From Ptychodera flava (Eukaryota; Hemichordata; Enteropneusta; Ptychoderidae), in the NCBI RefSeq assembly GCF_041260155.1, contig NC_091941.1:24375747-24439746 (forward strand): DNA of 64,000 nucleotides, given 5' to 3'. This document shows, piece after piece, positions 38,201 to 48,059 of this stretch (the stretch's first letter is position 1; the number at the start of each line of letters is the position of its first letter). Made by a program: the position numbers and the translations under genes. Below the pieces are notes generated by a model. It was not told the DNA's origin, ran no database searches, and saw only the letters and a list, made by a program, of their open reading frames with translations.

Positions 38201-41200
38201 CGTCTCACTTTCATTATAATGGTTGTCTCTACAAACAGAAAGAACTTAGAGAAGCACAGATTCCACTTCCCCCGAAAGCTAAAGTTGGCGGTCGTTGCGG
38301 CGACATCTACTCCCAGTCTATACTGCGACTTGAATGGGCCGGTGGAAAATACTCCCTGAAAATTACATTCCAAACGGTGAGTAAGCGCGTCTGTGCATTG
38401 CCATGGCATGATTGTTTTCATATCTGTGTTCAGTGTAGTTACAGTGGCGACGCACATAGTCGGAACGCACCAAATCGAACTTCTCTACGTGGGGGTATGG
38501 AACGAAAAAATTCAAATTTATATCGCCGCATTCTGCAATTGAAACCATGGATATTTTTCGCTTAGGGTCTGTCTACCTGTGTTCCGTGTGCCGTAAAAAC
38601 TGAATACTATGAAGATGTCTACGTAACCTTTAGGGCGGTACAGACTTTCGACACAAAATTGTCCATTTTGTGAAAAAATATGGTGAAAAACAAAGTCGTC
38701 GCGTGCGTTCCTACCCTCAAAATTACTCACACCGCCCTAAATTTTAGCGTTTTACTCCGTCATCTTGTCGTCCCCAAGTTAGATTTGGCCAGTGACCGAT
38801 AGCGCAGATACTAAGCTTTGAGACTACGTATTCGGTTTTTTTATTAAAGCCGTGAGACGGAAATGTTAACTTAAAATGTGCCCAAAACATCATCGACCAT
38901 GACCTAGCGAGTAAATAAAGCCGCCCTCTACCGATGACCTTTGCCATCTCTGTCGTTTTTTTAGAATTTCATTTTTCATCATCATTGCCTTTTAGTTCAG
39001 AAATGATGCTTTGTTTCCATTTTGTAACTTGTTATAAATGATTTTTTCCTTTCTTTTAACAAAGTAAGCCTACGTCTGATCATTGTAAAACAACCTAAAT
39101 ACTTTTTTAGGAAAAAGGTGTTTTGTTTTAAGGCACATTAGCTGTATTTTAGGATTATTTTTACATATGATTTACAATCAAAAGTAACTAAAGCCAAAGT
39201 TCTTCCCAAAATGTGATAAAAAAGTTTTTAAATTTGGTGAAGAATGTACAATTTAGATTTGTAACAATACAATAATTTTTGGCTTCCAAATATGACAGGG
39301 AATACAAAAGCTATCTTTGAAAATCAGATAATATATTTTGGATTTTGGTGAGCCATGCAAAGTGCATGTGTAGAAAAGATACAGCTAATGGGGCTTTACT
39401 GTATATTTCAGGTATTATTTGCTCTTATGTCTAAGCGCACATCCAGACATATATTGCCTTCAAAAATGATTGCAGGACTGCTGAGACGTTGGTTTAGTCA
39501 TCTTGGTATTCATTTCAGATAGAATAAAATATTTCTGTGTCATGCATTTTGTAATTTATCTCAGGGTACTACACCCACACATTTTTTGAAACACATACAT
39601 CACTTATTCCAAGCTTCCATATTGCCACAACTAAATAAAATTGCAGGACAGTCAGGAATATTGTTAAGGTTAACATTTTATTGCAAAATTAAATTAAAAA
39701 AGCAAAACATTCTTCTTGCACTTGCTGTGTCAGTTCTTTCACTGTATAGATGTGCCGTGATCTGCAAGTAGAAAACAAATGTTATGACAATACTTTTAAT
39801 GGGAAGTATAAATAACATTTTTAGGTATGTATCCAATTAAAAAAAATACACCTTGGGTCTTCTTAATGTAAATGCATATTAACGTGGTAAATTACATTAG
39901 TATCAACTGAATCAATTATTTTCTTGCTATACATGTAATATGATTATGTAAATGAGCATACCTTCCCCTAAATACCCTATTCACTTCATAGGTACTTGTT
40001 AGTTCTCCCTGCTATTTAGTGATTTCCTAATATAATGATATTGTTCGTTATCTACTACTCTACTTTCTCTTTCTATTGTGTATCAATAATATACAACATC
40101 CCTGCATCTGTTTAAGTCACTTCTCATCCTACCTAGCAGTATTCCTGTATTCAAGGCCAAGATTTCTATATACACTATACTGTTAGACAGTCAGGTCATC
40201 TGCCTACTTAGTGGTTATCCTGCCGGGTGAATTAGACTTTTCTCAGCTAATATCTCTAAGCACAACACAGTCAGGTCTACTAAGGGACTGGTCAGTTTCT
40301 TCAGCCTGGGGGGGGGGGGCGGTGGATTCATGGGGGGGTCACCCTGTTTTTGACTTTGGTGATAGGGGGGGTCACCATGTTTTTGAAATGCCCAATAGGG
40401 GGGGTCAGTGTGTTTTTGAATTTTGACACAGGCTCATCATTGCCTAAAATGCTAGTGTCAGCCACAAATTTCATCATTCAGTTGTATTTTTCGGCGCTCC
40501 CTTCGGGCGCGTGTAACTTTAATAATCAGTCGTATGTTTCAGCCAGGGCTCGACATAAGCGCTAGCCCACTAGCCCGAGGCTAGTAAATTTTCAAGAGGA
40601 CTAGTAAAAATGTCTTCGGAGGTAGTCCTGCGGACTAGTGCAATTTTCAAGTTCCGTAGCTGTCCAGGAAAGTTTATCGCTACAAAACTAATGGGACGCC
40701 GGGCCATGCCACTCATTCGATAAGAATGAACCACGCCTCGATCATTTCATATAAAAATAAACTAACTTTTACCCAAACAAATTGGACAGTGAAACAGTGA
40801 AGCAAACTTTATTGATCACCAACTTCAAATGAAACAGTGTACCTGCTACGGAGAATCAAATTGTACTGTACATGCCAGTAACATGGCCCCGGGAAACATG
40901 GCTCAATGTAACGCTGAGCATCAAACGGAATTGTCTGCACGTCGTGTATTTTGGTTTGCTTGAAGCTCATCACTTCGCCTAAAAACATGAGCAACCCCAC
41001 AATTTCGTTCAAACACTGTATCCTTGCCTTTCAAAGAAGATTTTTCTCAAGATTTCTTCAGGGGCATTCCCAAACAACACCTCCGATAGTTCGTAGCCAG
41101 CTTGACCCTGCTTTAGAATGCCTCCACATGCTGACCTCCATATATAGTCAAGACCCCCTAGCTTGATTGAAGCTGATCTTATAAAGAGCCATCTAGCTTG

Positions 41201-42804
41201 CCAAAACAGTGCTATGGCAAGTTGCTACTGCTTGTACAGGTGAGGGAATTCCTCACAGATAATAACTTGGTGCTAGCAACTTATTGTTTTGCCATTTTAG
41301 TGGAAAAGTGTAAATTATTGGGGCAATAACAGTGAAGTGAACCTTAAAACAGTAGTGAAAAAACAACGTATGAAATGGGTGTATCAGACTGTCGTATCCA
41401 ATCACTTCTGGGAGTCATTGGTTATTTTTGTGCTAATCACATTGTGTTACCAGTAACTGGCAAAAGCTCATAAAAGACACAAGCAAATGAAATGGTAAAA
41501 TGCAACATTTTTACTATTAAAAACAAAATTTTTCACAAACCATTATTACAAATGAGAGGTCCTCCCCACAAGCTGGTCAATTTTAAAATGTGATATATGT
41601 CAAAAATATGAAGGCACTCCACTGGAACATTTGTGAATGGCTGTATGAATTTCAGTTCTGGAGAAACAAATCTGTCCCCACCATGAACAAACATGTTCTT
41701 TGCAAATTAATGGCGCACTACCTGAGCTATGAAGGATTTTCCAACAAATTCATCCCTACCTCTGATTTTATTCTTGATGGCAATAGGCTATTTTCATGAC
41801 CTCTCCTCCTACACAGGACATTTCATTCAGGTTATTTTTGTGGTTTATATATGATTCAAAGTTAAACATTTTGCAGTAAGCAAATGTGCTAGTCTTGCAT
41901 GAAAGTTAGTTATTGGGTTTAAAAACCTTTGCGACAAAAAATATGAGAATAGTCATATACACCTCTTTACAACATGAGAGCAACATTTGGCTTTGCTTGA
42001 GCAGGACTAGTAGATTTCATTTAGGACTACTAAAAATGAGCTGCTACTAGTCCTTCGGGCTAGTGGATGATTTGACCTTGTGTCGAGCCCTGTCAGCACG
42101 CCCAACTTTAACATATCAAGCATACATATATCAGAGATATCTGTATTCAATATTTTTCAGCGTTCCCTTCAAGCTCATTACTTTAATATATCAGACATTT
42201 TTCAGCACGCCCTTCAGGTGCATGACTTTAATATACAAGGCATATACATCAGAGATATCAGGATGTTTCATATTTTTCGGCGCGCCCTTCGGGCGCCAAA
42301 CTTTAATAAATCAAAGATATATGTCAGAGATATCTTGATGTTTGCTATGTGAAAGTGTACCATTATGAAATCTGCAGTTCATATGTAAAGGATGACAAAT
42401 TCCTGATACTTTTATGTTCTCTCAATGAGAATTCAATATTTCACAATATATATTTGATACAGTGACTTATTTTAGAGATAGAAAAATGACAAGATATCTT
42501 TCCTTCTCATTGATGCAATTATTTTCCTTTGTTTCTCGGGTTTTCTGTAGAAAGATGCTTTTTTAATAACAAAATAACAGTTAAAAAAGGCAGTTTTTGT
42601 CATTATTAGCTGTGCTTTTATGGTTTCAATGTTACAAGAAAAGGTCTTCTCAAACACTGTAAACATCAGATTTGGCTAAAAAAGCTCTCTATGGCTCAAA
42701 CTTTAAGATTGACACTTTGAAATTCCTGTCTTAAAACTGATATGTCAACAATTTCATTAAAACATAGAATGACTATTTAAAATATATGTAAAATGTAAAA
42801 TATA

Positions 42805-42899
<95 letters not shown>

Positions 42900-45800
42900 C
42901 TATGTCGCGCTCGGGGGGGGGGTCACCTGTTTTCGAAATTTGGAATAGGGGGGGTCACCCTGTTTTCAAAATTTTGAATAGGGGGGGTCAGCCACTTTTT
43001 GACGTCGGCAAAAAATAATCCACCGGCCCCCCCAGGCCGAAGAAACTGACCAGTCCCTAACCTACCGATATTTAGTCATTAGATACATGTGTAACTGTCA
43101 CTGCATAGATCACATAGAGCTCTCACATCATCAGCTGTTCCAACACCTTATCATTTACTCTGGTAGCTTGAGACTTAGGCTGCGTTCACAAATAACGATT
43201 TGGGGGGGGGGGGCTGGAGGAATCACGATAATAATCTTATTTTTTTCAGATCCCCCTCAACACCCTAAATAATTTTCAAATGTTCCCCTCTATATGATCA
43301 CAATTTTTCAAATCCCCCAACTATCACAATCCCACATATTTGTAAAGGATGTGTATGCAGAAAAAATCACGTATTGCGGCGTTCCGCTCACAGGTGTTCA
43401 ACACTACCTGCTATTAGCACTTTATAAAGTCATATTCCTGAGACAAGTTCTTAAATTGATTCATCTTAAAGGCATCAGTGAACTTTTTGGATTTGTCATC
43501 CAACTCTGGCAAGGTCAATTGTTGCTGCCGAAGAGCACACAAAATGACGATCATGAGAGAGTAGGCAAATTATGAATTCTGGCTCATTGCCATATTGTCA
43601 AAAACTGAGCACAGTCACCTACCAGAAATTTGTTTCAAAAGTACAAGACATATATGAATTAAGTGCTACTCAAAATTGACAATACTGTTGGCTAAAAAAT
43701 TCCATCAAATAAATGTTTTAATCTCTGAAATTTTGGGTGTAATAATGGCAAATTTGGCTAAAAAATAAATAATTCCATTTAGTCACATATTTTTTCATTA
43801 AGTCCTCACTGTTCAAAGTTTTACTTTTGTATTATTTTATGACAAGAATGTGAAAATATAGAAAATCAAGCATGGTGACCCCATCTTTTTTCTTTAATGT
43901 TTGATTATTCTCATATGCCACAATTCAAAAATTCGCGATAACTTTTCAAGTCTCCTGGTCTTCCATATGTTGCTCTCTGGCCTTTATGTTTCACTGTCAT
44001 GATCGTCATTTGACCGAAACTCTTCTTCAACTACCGTGTACATCAGAGTCAGAGCTATCTCTGTACCAGTGACATTACAGTAGCAGAGCAGAATCTGATA
44101 GTGATACTTTGATAATTTTGACAATATTTTTGTTCTTTATACAACTGAGTTCCTGTTCTACACCCTATGGCATCTTGAACTGTCCAGTATTCAGCTTGCT
44201 ATCACAGCCTGTGTATGTGTACCATGCATTTGTATCACTGACTGTCAGTCTGAACTCTAATTAAATTGTCACCAAATACATATTTATATATACAGGCTTT
44301 GTCGACAAACTGAATATTGTGTGTTTGAGCATGCTGTAGGGAGACAGCAAGAAACTGTAGTTGATATATTGCATAGAAATATCGCAAAAATCATCAACAT
44401 TTGCAGCTTCTGCCCTGTATAACTAGGCTCATTTGGCTTTTTACGACAAATCACACATGTTTAGATATTTTCGAGATAAAAGTCATGAAATTTAACAAAA
44501 ATGGGTCTAGATTTTGTTAAATTATTACTAACATTACAACAATTCGATGACATAAAAATGGTATTCATTTTTCATTGAATTACCTACAAAAACTTTGAAT
44601 TGGAAAATGTAAAACATAAAAGGGAACCAAAAAATTTCAAGTCCCCCCTACAGGTAGAGCAAAAGTTTCAAGTCCCCCCTCTACTACCCCAAAATTTTCG
44701 AATCCCCCCGAATTCCTTCAGCCCCCTAACCGTTTTTTGTGAACGCAGCCTTACGAGTTTTATGCATGTACATATTATTGACACAAGTATTTTTATCCTA
44801 CACATAAACAGATGCTTTTATATTTTAGAATGCAGCTTTTAGCATATCAAACAGGGCCATCAGATCTGTGTAAAAATATTTTTTGATGAAAGGGAAGAAA
44901 TGTTATTTCTCTACACAGAATGTTGCAATGGAAACTAATGAAACTGTCAGATACGAAGGAAGATTTTCCGCTTATCCCAAAGAGATGTTCTGCAAAATAA
45001 CAGTTCCGTTAAACCCTGCAATATTATTTTAGTTGCAATCGATTACCAGACATGTTGTACGGCCTCCTTGGTTGCTTTGTTTTCACTTCCGGTTCGTACA
45101 TAGCTGAAAATAAATCGCTCTCAGAATGCCATCTGATCTTCCCCAAGTCCGATTTTGCTTCAGCACATTAAATGATGAGTAAGGATAATAAATTTACTAA
45201 AACTTCAGAAATTAAACCCATGAGACGGAAATGTTAACTTCTCAAACGACGGTATTAATTTCGCAAGTTTCTGCCAGATATGTCATAACCCATCCACAAT
45301 TGACATTGACGTTTTTGCCGTATTTCCGAAAAAAATGTCAAATTTCTGGGGAAAAGCCATAAACAACTGTCGGACCATCAATCTACTAGAACCAACGCAC
45401 TTAAAACATATTTATCTAATTTAACGGTCAAAATTTAATGAAATTTGGAGACCTCAGCTTACCTGATGTGTCGCCCTGTCAGTCAGCTTCTACTCGGTGG
45501 CGCCCGTCGTCTCGCCTTAACGACGACAGAATCTGGAATAGACACGCCTAGCACACAACGGAAAAATCGCCTATGTGCGTCCGCACTGGTTATGTTAAGG
45601 TAGATCGCGCCTCGGGGACAGATATTCTCTCAAACTCTTAAACTTTTACACTGATTTCCTGATATACCACTTGTGGGGGTTCATTTTAAAGCTCTTGGTG
45701 TAAGAAAACTTTTCACCGGCTTAGTTTTTCAAAATTCGAAAATTTTATTTTTCTTCATAGAGGTAACACAGGGATGGCGGCCATTTTGATTTCAAATATC

Positions 45801-47249
45801 GGTAAATCTTGGGTTATTTGTTTCTCTATTAGGCCTACTGTTACTAAAATTTGCACAATTTCTATTCTTTATTTTGAAAGAGAATGGTTGAAATATTTCT
45901 TGGGGGCAGTTTGGGCAAAAGTTTAAGTCTTTCACTTTCGAGGTGCGAACTACCTTAAGGTTGCATCTTCCAGACCCCTTGCTGATAAATATTGACTTGC
46001 GATTGCGGTAATATAAATGCAGTAGACAAACCCTGTGTGGTAACTGTGAACTGGACCGTTCATCTGAATCGCGATATTATCACCTCTGTAATTTATAATT
46101 ACGAATGGAGGACACGATATATGACAGATAATGTCCACACACACATATTCAAGCACTATCCTTTCATAATCTGTATCCAGGATCAATCTAACAGCAGTTC
46201 TGAGAATCCGGAGGAGGGTACGTGGTGTGCAAAGTCTATACAGTTCACCTACGATACGAGTGACTCGAATTACTTCGATGACGCAGTCGACGGTGAGTAT
46301 AGGCCTGGCACATATTCTAGGCAGCGGACAGTCAGGAACTAACATCAGCTGCCATTTTACCCTTTCACTACACGTGACAGCGTTACCATCGACACCATTC
46401 TTTGAGAGTTTTTGTTGAATTTTTTAGACTTTTAAAGTGAGTCGGTCACTTCGAAATGAGAGCGTCGAAAATATGGTGCGTGACGTTACCGTGAGACATT
46501 CAACAGGCCTTAGAGCAAAGGGCCCGTTTAATTTAGTGTCACATGCGTTCTAATGTTCGTAGACAATGACATGATTTCGACATTTTAGTTGCCGACGTAT
46601 ACTCCCTGACCGGTAAGGCACATATATTTTCCTTTCACATTTAATTATTTACATTACACTCACAAAAAAACAAACCAAACCAAACCAACCTACCAAAAAA
46701 CAAACAAAAATAAAATAAAACAAATACCCCCAAACAAACAAAAATAAAATAAAACAAATAAAAAAACCCACACACATTACAAAAAACAAGAAATGACTTC
46801 CCCGAGTCCTCTTGAGTTGTCAGTGTTTCGTTTTTATTCGCCTGTGTACTGAAGATTAAAGGTTACCACCATGTATTTCACAGCTGGCAAGAAAACGGTT
46901 CAGACCTTTGATGACATCACGCTGTTCGACACTCCATTGAAATCCTCCTACCTGTGTGAGACGCAAGACAACATCGCCATGGAGTCCAAGGATGAGGAAG
47001 ACAAGGTCATAATGCGTATTGCAGACTTACAACTACAGCCATACGAAATCGAAAATGGCGAATTCAGTGAAGGTGCGTATCGTTTTTGGAAGAATTACCT
47101 TTGAGGGCGTTTTTTGCAAGCTCAAGGCGATGATTTCAAAACGTCAATTTTGTTACTTTAGTGGAGTTATTTGCACCACTATAACCTTCATAGCCGTCAC
47201 TATCAGGATCGATATCATAATAATAGTGTCACTCATCATCATAGTCAAC

Positions 47250-47301
<52 letters not shown>

Positions 47302-47346
47302 GGATATAGGATCATCATCATAATCATCAACATTATCATCATCATC

Positions 47347-47407
<61 letters not shown>

Positions 47408-47412
47408 CCAAT

Positions 47413-47464
<52 letters not shown>

Positions 47465-47763
47465 ATATTGAGATCATAATCATCAGCATTAACATCATCA
47501 TCAAAATAGTCATCACAAAAAAAAAAAAAATCAATAACAACAAAACACCAGGTCTAAATCTAGTTTTGTATTACCGTCTTCTCATTGTAGGCAACCTGTG
47601 CGAGGCGGACAAAGAGAATCAGCGACGAATCGACAGCACCGTTCCGATTGCAGTTGGCGCTGCTCTGGGATGTCTTATCCTGCTTGTCATCATCGTCTAC
47701 GCGATCGGCAGACGGTTTGGCGCGTTGGGAACCGGGTACTCGGGTTATAAATCGGTGGACTAA
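26894..47763 (+). CDS. LAMP: Lysosome-associated membrane protein (single LAMP domain, LAMP/CD68-like)
   Basis: Seven exons join in frame: 26894-26951, 36449-36717, 37483-37665, 38239-38376, 46181-46292, 46884-47072 and 47591-47763 (stop TAA), giving 373 aa. All introns are GT-AG. The signal peptide (SFAVLVVVVGVCLVHCA) is split by intron 1. Residues of about 28-130 form an acidic Thr/Pro/Glu-rich stalk. One LAMP luminal domain follows, with cysteines in NDEACLK, GGRCGD, SSYLCET and GNLCEAD that correspond to the two conserved disulfides, plus the typical LQLQPYEIENGEF. WCAKS adds an unpaired extra Cys. A TM helix (VPIAVGAALGCLILLVIIVY), the stop-transfer GRR and a tail ending GYSGYKSVD follow. 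GYxx-hydrophobic is the AP-sorted lysosomal signal, here one residue short of the end. LAMPs coat the lysosomal membrane. The single domain with a mucin-like stalk resembles CD68/LAMP3 rather than two-domain LAMP1/2. Confidence 0.9.
29200..29412. repeat. (TGTC)n/(TGTA)n compound microsatellite
   Basis: Alternating blocks of tgtc and tgta units, mainly tgta from 29270 onward. Confidence 0.95.
30675..30684. promoter_or_regulatory. Perfect CLEAR palindrome in LAMP intron 1
   Basis: GTCACGTGAC, the exact ten-base CLEAR consensus, lies 3.8 kb downstream of the LAMP start codon. Intronic CLEAR sites are known in lysosomal genes. One such site by chance in this much sequence is not impossible. Confidence 0.45.
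31987..32211. repeat. (GTCT)n then (CT)n microsatellite
   Basis: Tandem gtct to about 32118, then ct dinucleotides to about 32211. Confidence 0.95.
34868..34877. promoter_or_regulatory. CLEAR-like E-box within a short palindrome, LAMP intron 1
   Basis: GTCACGTGAT is embedded in CCCAGT-cacgtgatc-ACTGGG, whose outer six bases are inverted. It is the third GTCACGTGAY site in the LAMP locus. Confidence 0.4.
35425..35483. promoter_or_regulatory. Two CRE sites (TGACGTCA) 51 bases apart
   Basis: Full palindromic cAMP-response elements at 35425-35432 and 35476-35483, in LAMP intron 1 about 1 kb before exon 2. A third lies at 33868-33875. Paired CREs suggest an internal enhancer or alternative promoter, but no transcript start can be shown. 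Confidence 0.4.
36728..37137. mobile_element. Foldback MITE beside the LAMP exon 2 splice donor
   Basis: Arms of about 88 bp (36728-36815 and 37049-37137) are inverted copies, beginning CAACCCTTTTCAGAATT and ending in its mirror. TAATA flanks both ends (36723-36727 and 37138-37142). Exon 2 of LAMP ends at 36717, so the element starts 11 bases into the intron and its left target copy overlaps the extended donor region. The interior is non-coding. The five-base flank may be a target duplication; the superfamily is unassigned. Confidence 0.75.
39129..39398. mobile_element. MITE of the ATTAGCTGTAACTTT family, copy 2
   Basis: aaggcacattagctgtattt at the left is mirrored by gatacagctaatggggcttt at the right. 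It lies in LAMP intron 4. Confidence 0.65.
40544..42092. mobile_element. hAT-like element nested in the Harbinger-like element
   Basis: CAGGGCTCGACATAAG at the left and its mirror TGTCGAGCCCTG at the right bound 1549 bp. TCAGC flanks both sides (40539-40543 and 42093-42097). CAGGGCTCGACA-type tips are a hallmark of hAT transposons; the five-base duplication is shorter than the usual eight. Subterminal inverted words built on ctagtccttcgggctagt are seen at both ends. No transposase domain was recognised, so it is probably non-autonomous. Confidence 0.75.
42098..42345. repeat. Diverged ~60-bp tandem repeat inside the Harbinger-like element
   Basis: Units built around cgcccttcgggcgc-aactttaata recur at about 42155, 42205 and 42275. 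One further unit lies at 40486-40540, on the other side of the nested hAT-like insertion. The array was therefore split by that insertion. Confidence 0.6.
42806..42896. repeat. (TA)n microsatellite
   Basis: About 90 bases of alternating TA inside the Harbinger-like element. Confidence 0.95.
43178..44750. mobile_element. Second Harbinger-like element, TTA target duplication
   Basis: GGCTGCGTTCACA at the left and TGTGAACGCAGCC at the right are perfect inverted tips. TTA flanks both sides (43175-43177 and 44751-44753). Subterminal blocks of caaatccccc/aagtcccccc occur as repeats at both ends, the same layout as the element 118 bases upstream. No transposase was recognised. It is in LAMP intron 4. 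Confidence 0.8.
45595..45958. mobile_element. Intact MITE with TTAAGGTAG ends
   Basis: TTAAGGTAGATCGCGCCTCG at the left and the mirror of TTAAGGTAGTTCGCACCTCG at the right bound 364 bp. TTAA at both sides could be the target duplication. The core includes a gatggcggccat word. Two diverged copies lie at 20799-21102 and 860-1061. It ends about 220 bases before LAMP exon 5. Confidence 0.8.
46660..46790. repeat. A-rich low-complexity tract
   Basis: Imperfect aaacaaacc and aaaataaaac units in the intron between LAMP exons 5 and 6. Confidence 0.85.
47250..47520. repeat. (ATC)n microsatellite array
   Basis: Long runs of atc broken by tatagg, cacc and caatat interruptions, in the last LAMP intron. 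Confidence 0.95.
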
Positions 47764-48033
47764 GCAAGCCCGCCACCATCATCATATCATGTGAATGCAA
47801 GGAAATTTGGTGCAAAGAGTTCTTTGTGAACTTTGACCTTATCTGCTGAGGTCAAAGGTAGATTTATTTTAATATTACAGTGCAATTCAGTAGGGCCATG
47901 CAAAGCAAGGCGATCAGTCACAGACTTATAAAGTATAAAGTACAAATCTCCCTGAAAACAGGCAAAATTATAACACATGCAAAAGTGTTTGAGAAAATGG
48001 AAAATATGACGTTTGTTAAAAGGGTTTTGCTTT

Positions 48034-48039
48034 AATAAA
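48034..48039 (+). terminator. Polyadenylation signal of the LAMP gene
   Basis: AATAAA lies 270 bases after the LAMP stop and is followed by ttatgtg, giving a short 3' UTR of about 300 bases. Confidence 0.6.
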
Positions 48040-48059
48040 TGCATACTTTATGTGAAAAA

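Larger units (their letters stand above)
40284..43057. mobile_element. Harbinger-like non-autonomous element with G-rich subterminal blocks
   Basis: GGGACTGGTCAGTTTCTTC at the left is mirrored at the right (GAAGAAACTGACCAGTCCC), and the inverted ends continue for about 40 bp through a G tract and cggtggatt. TAA flanks both sides (40281-40283 and 43058-43060). Three-base TWA duplications with GG-starting tips are typical of PIF/Harbinger elements. Subterminal direct repeats of the form gggggggtcaccctgtttt occur at both ends. It is interrupted by the element at 40544-42092 and holds the (TA)n at 42806-42896. No transposase was recognised. It lies in LAMP intron 4. Confidence 0.75.

Noticed and set aside
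42063-42352. Repetitive 90-aa frames with FSVPF/FSTPF units
   Set aside because: They reflect the ~60-bp tandem array inside the Harbinger-like element; two frames are equally open.
44919-45033. Possible LAMP exon after an acag acceptor (NVAMETNETVRYEG-like frame)
   Set aside because: It runs into a stop without a good donor, and the exon at 46181-46292 joins exon 4 in phase 0 and gives the expected LAMP sequence.
45992-46180. Upstream extension of LAMP exon 5 in the same open frame
   Set aside because: The polypyrimidine-rich acceptor at 46179-46180 fits the phase of exon 4; the extension would need a poor acceptor and the wrong phase.
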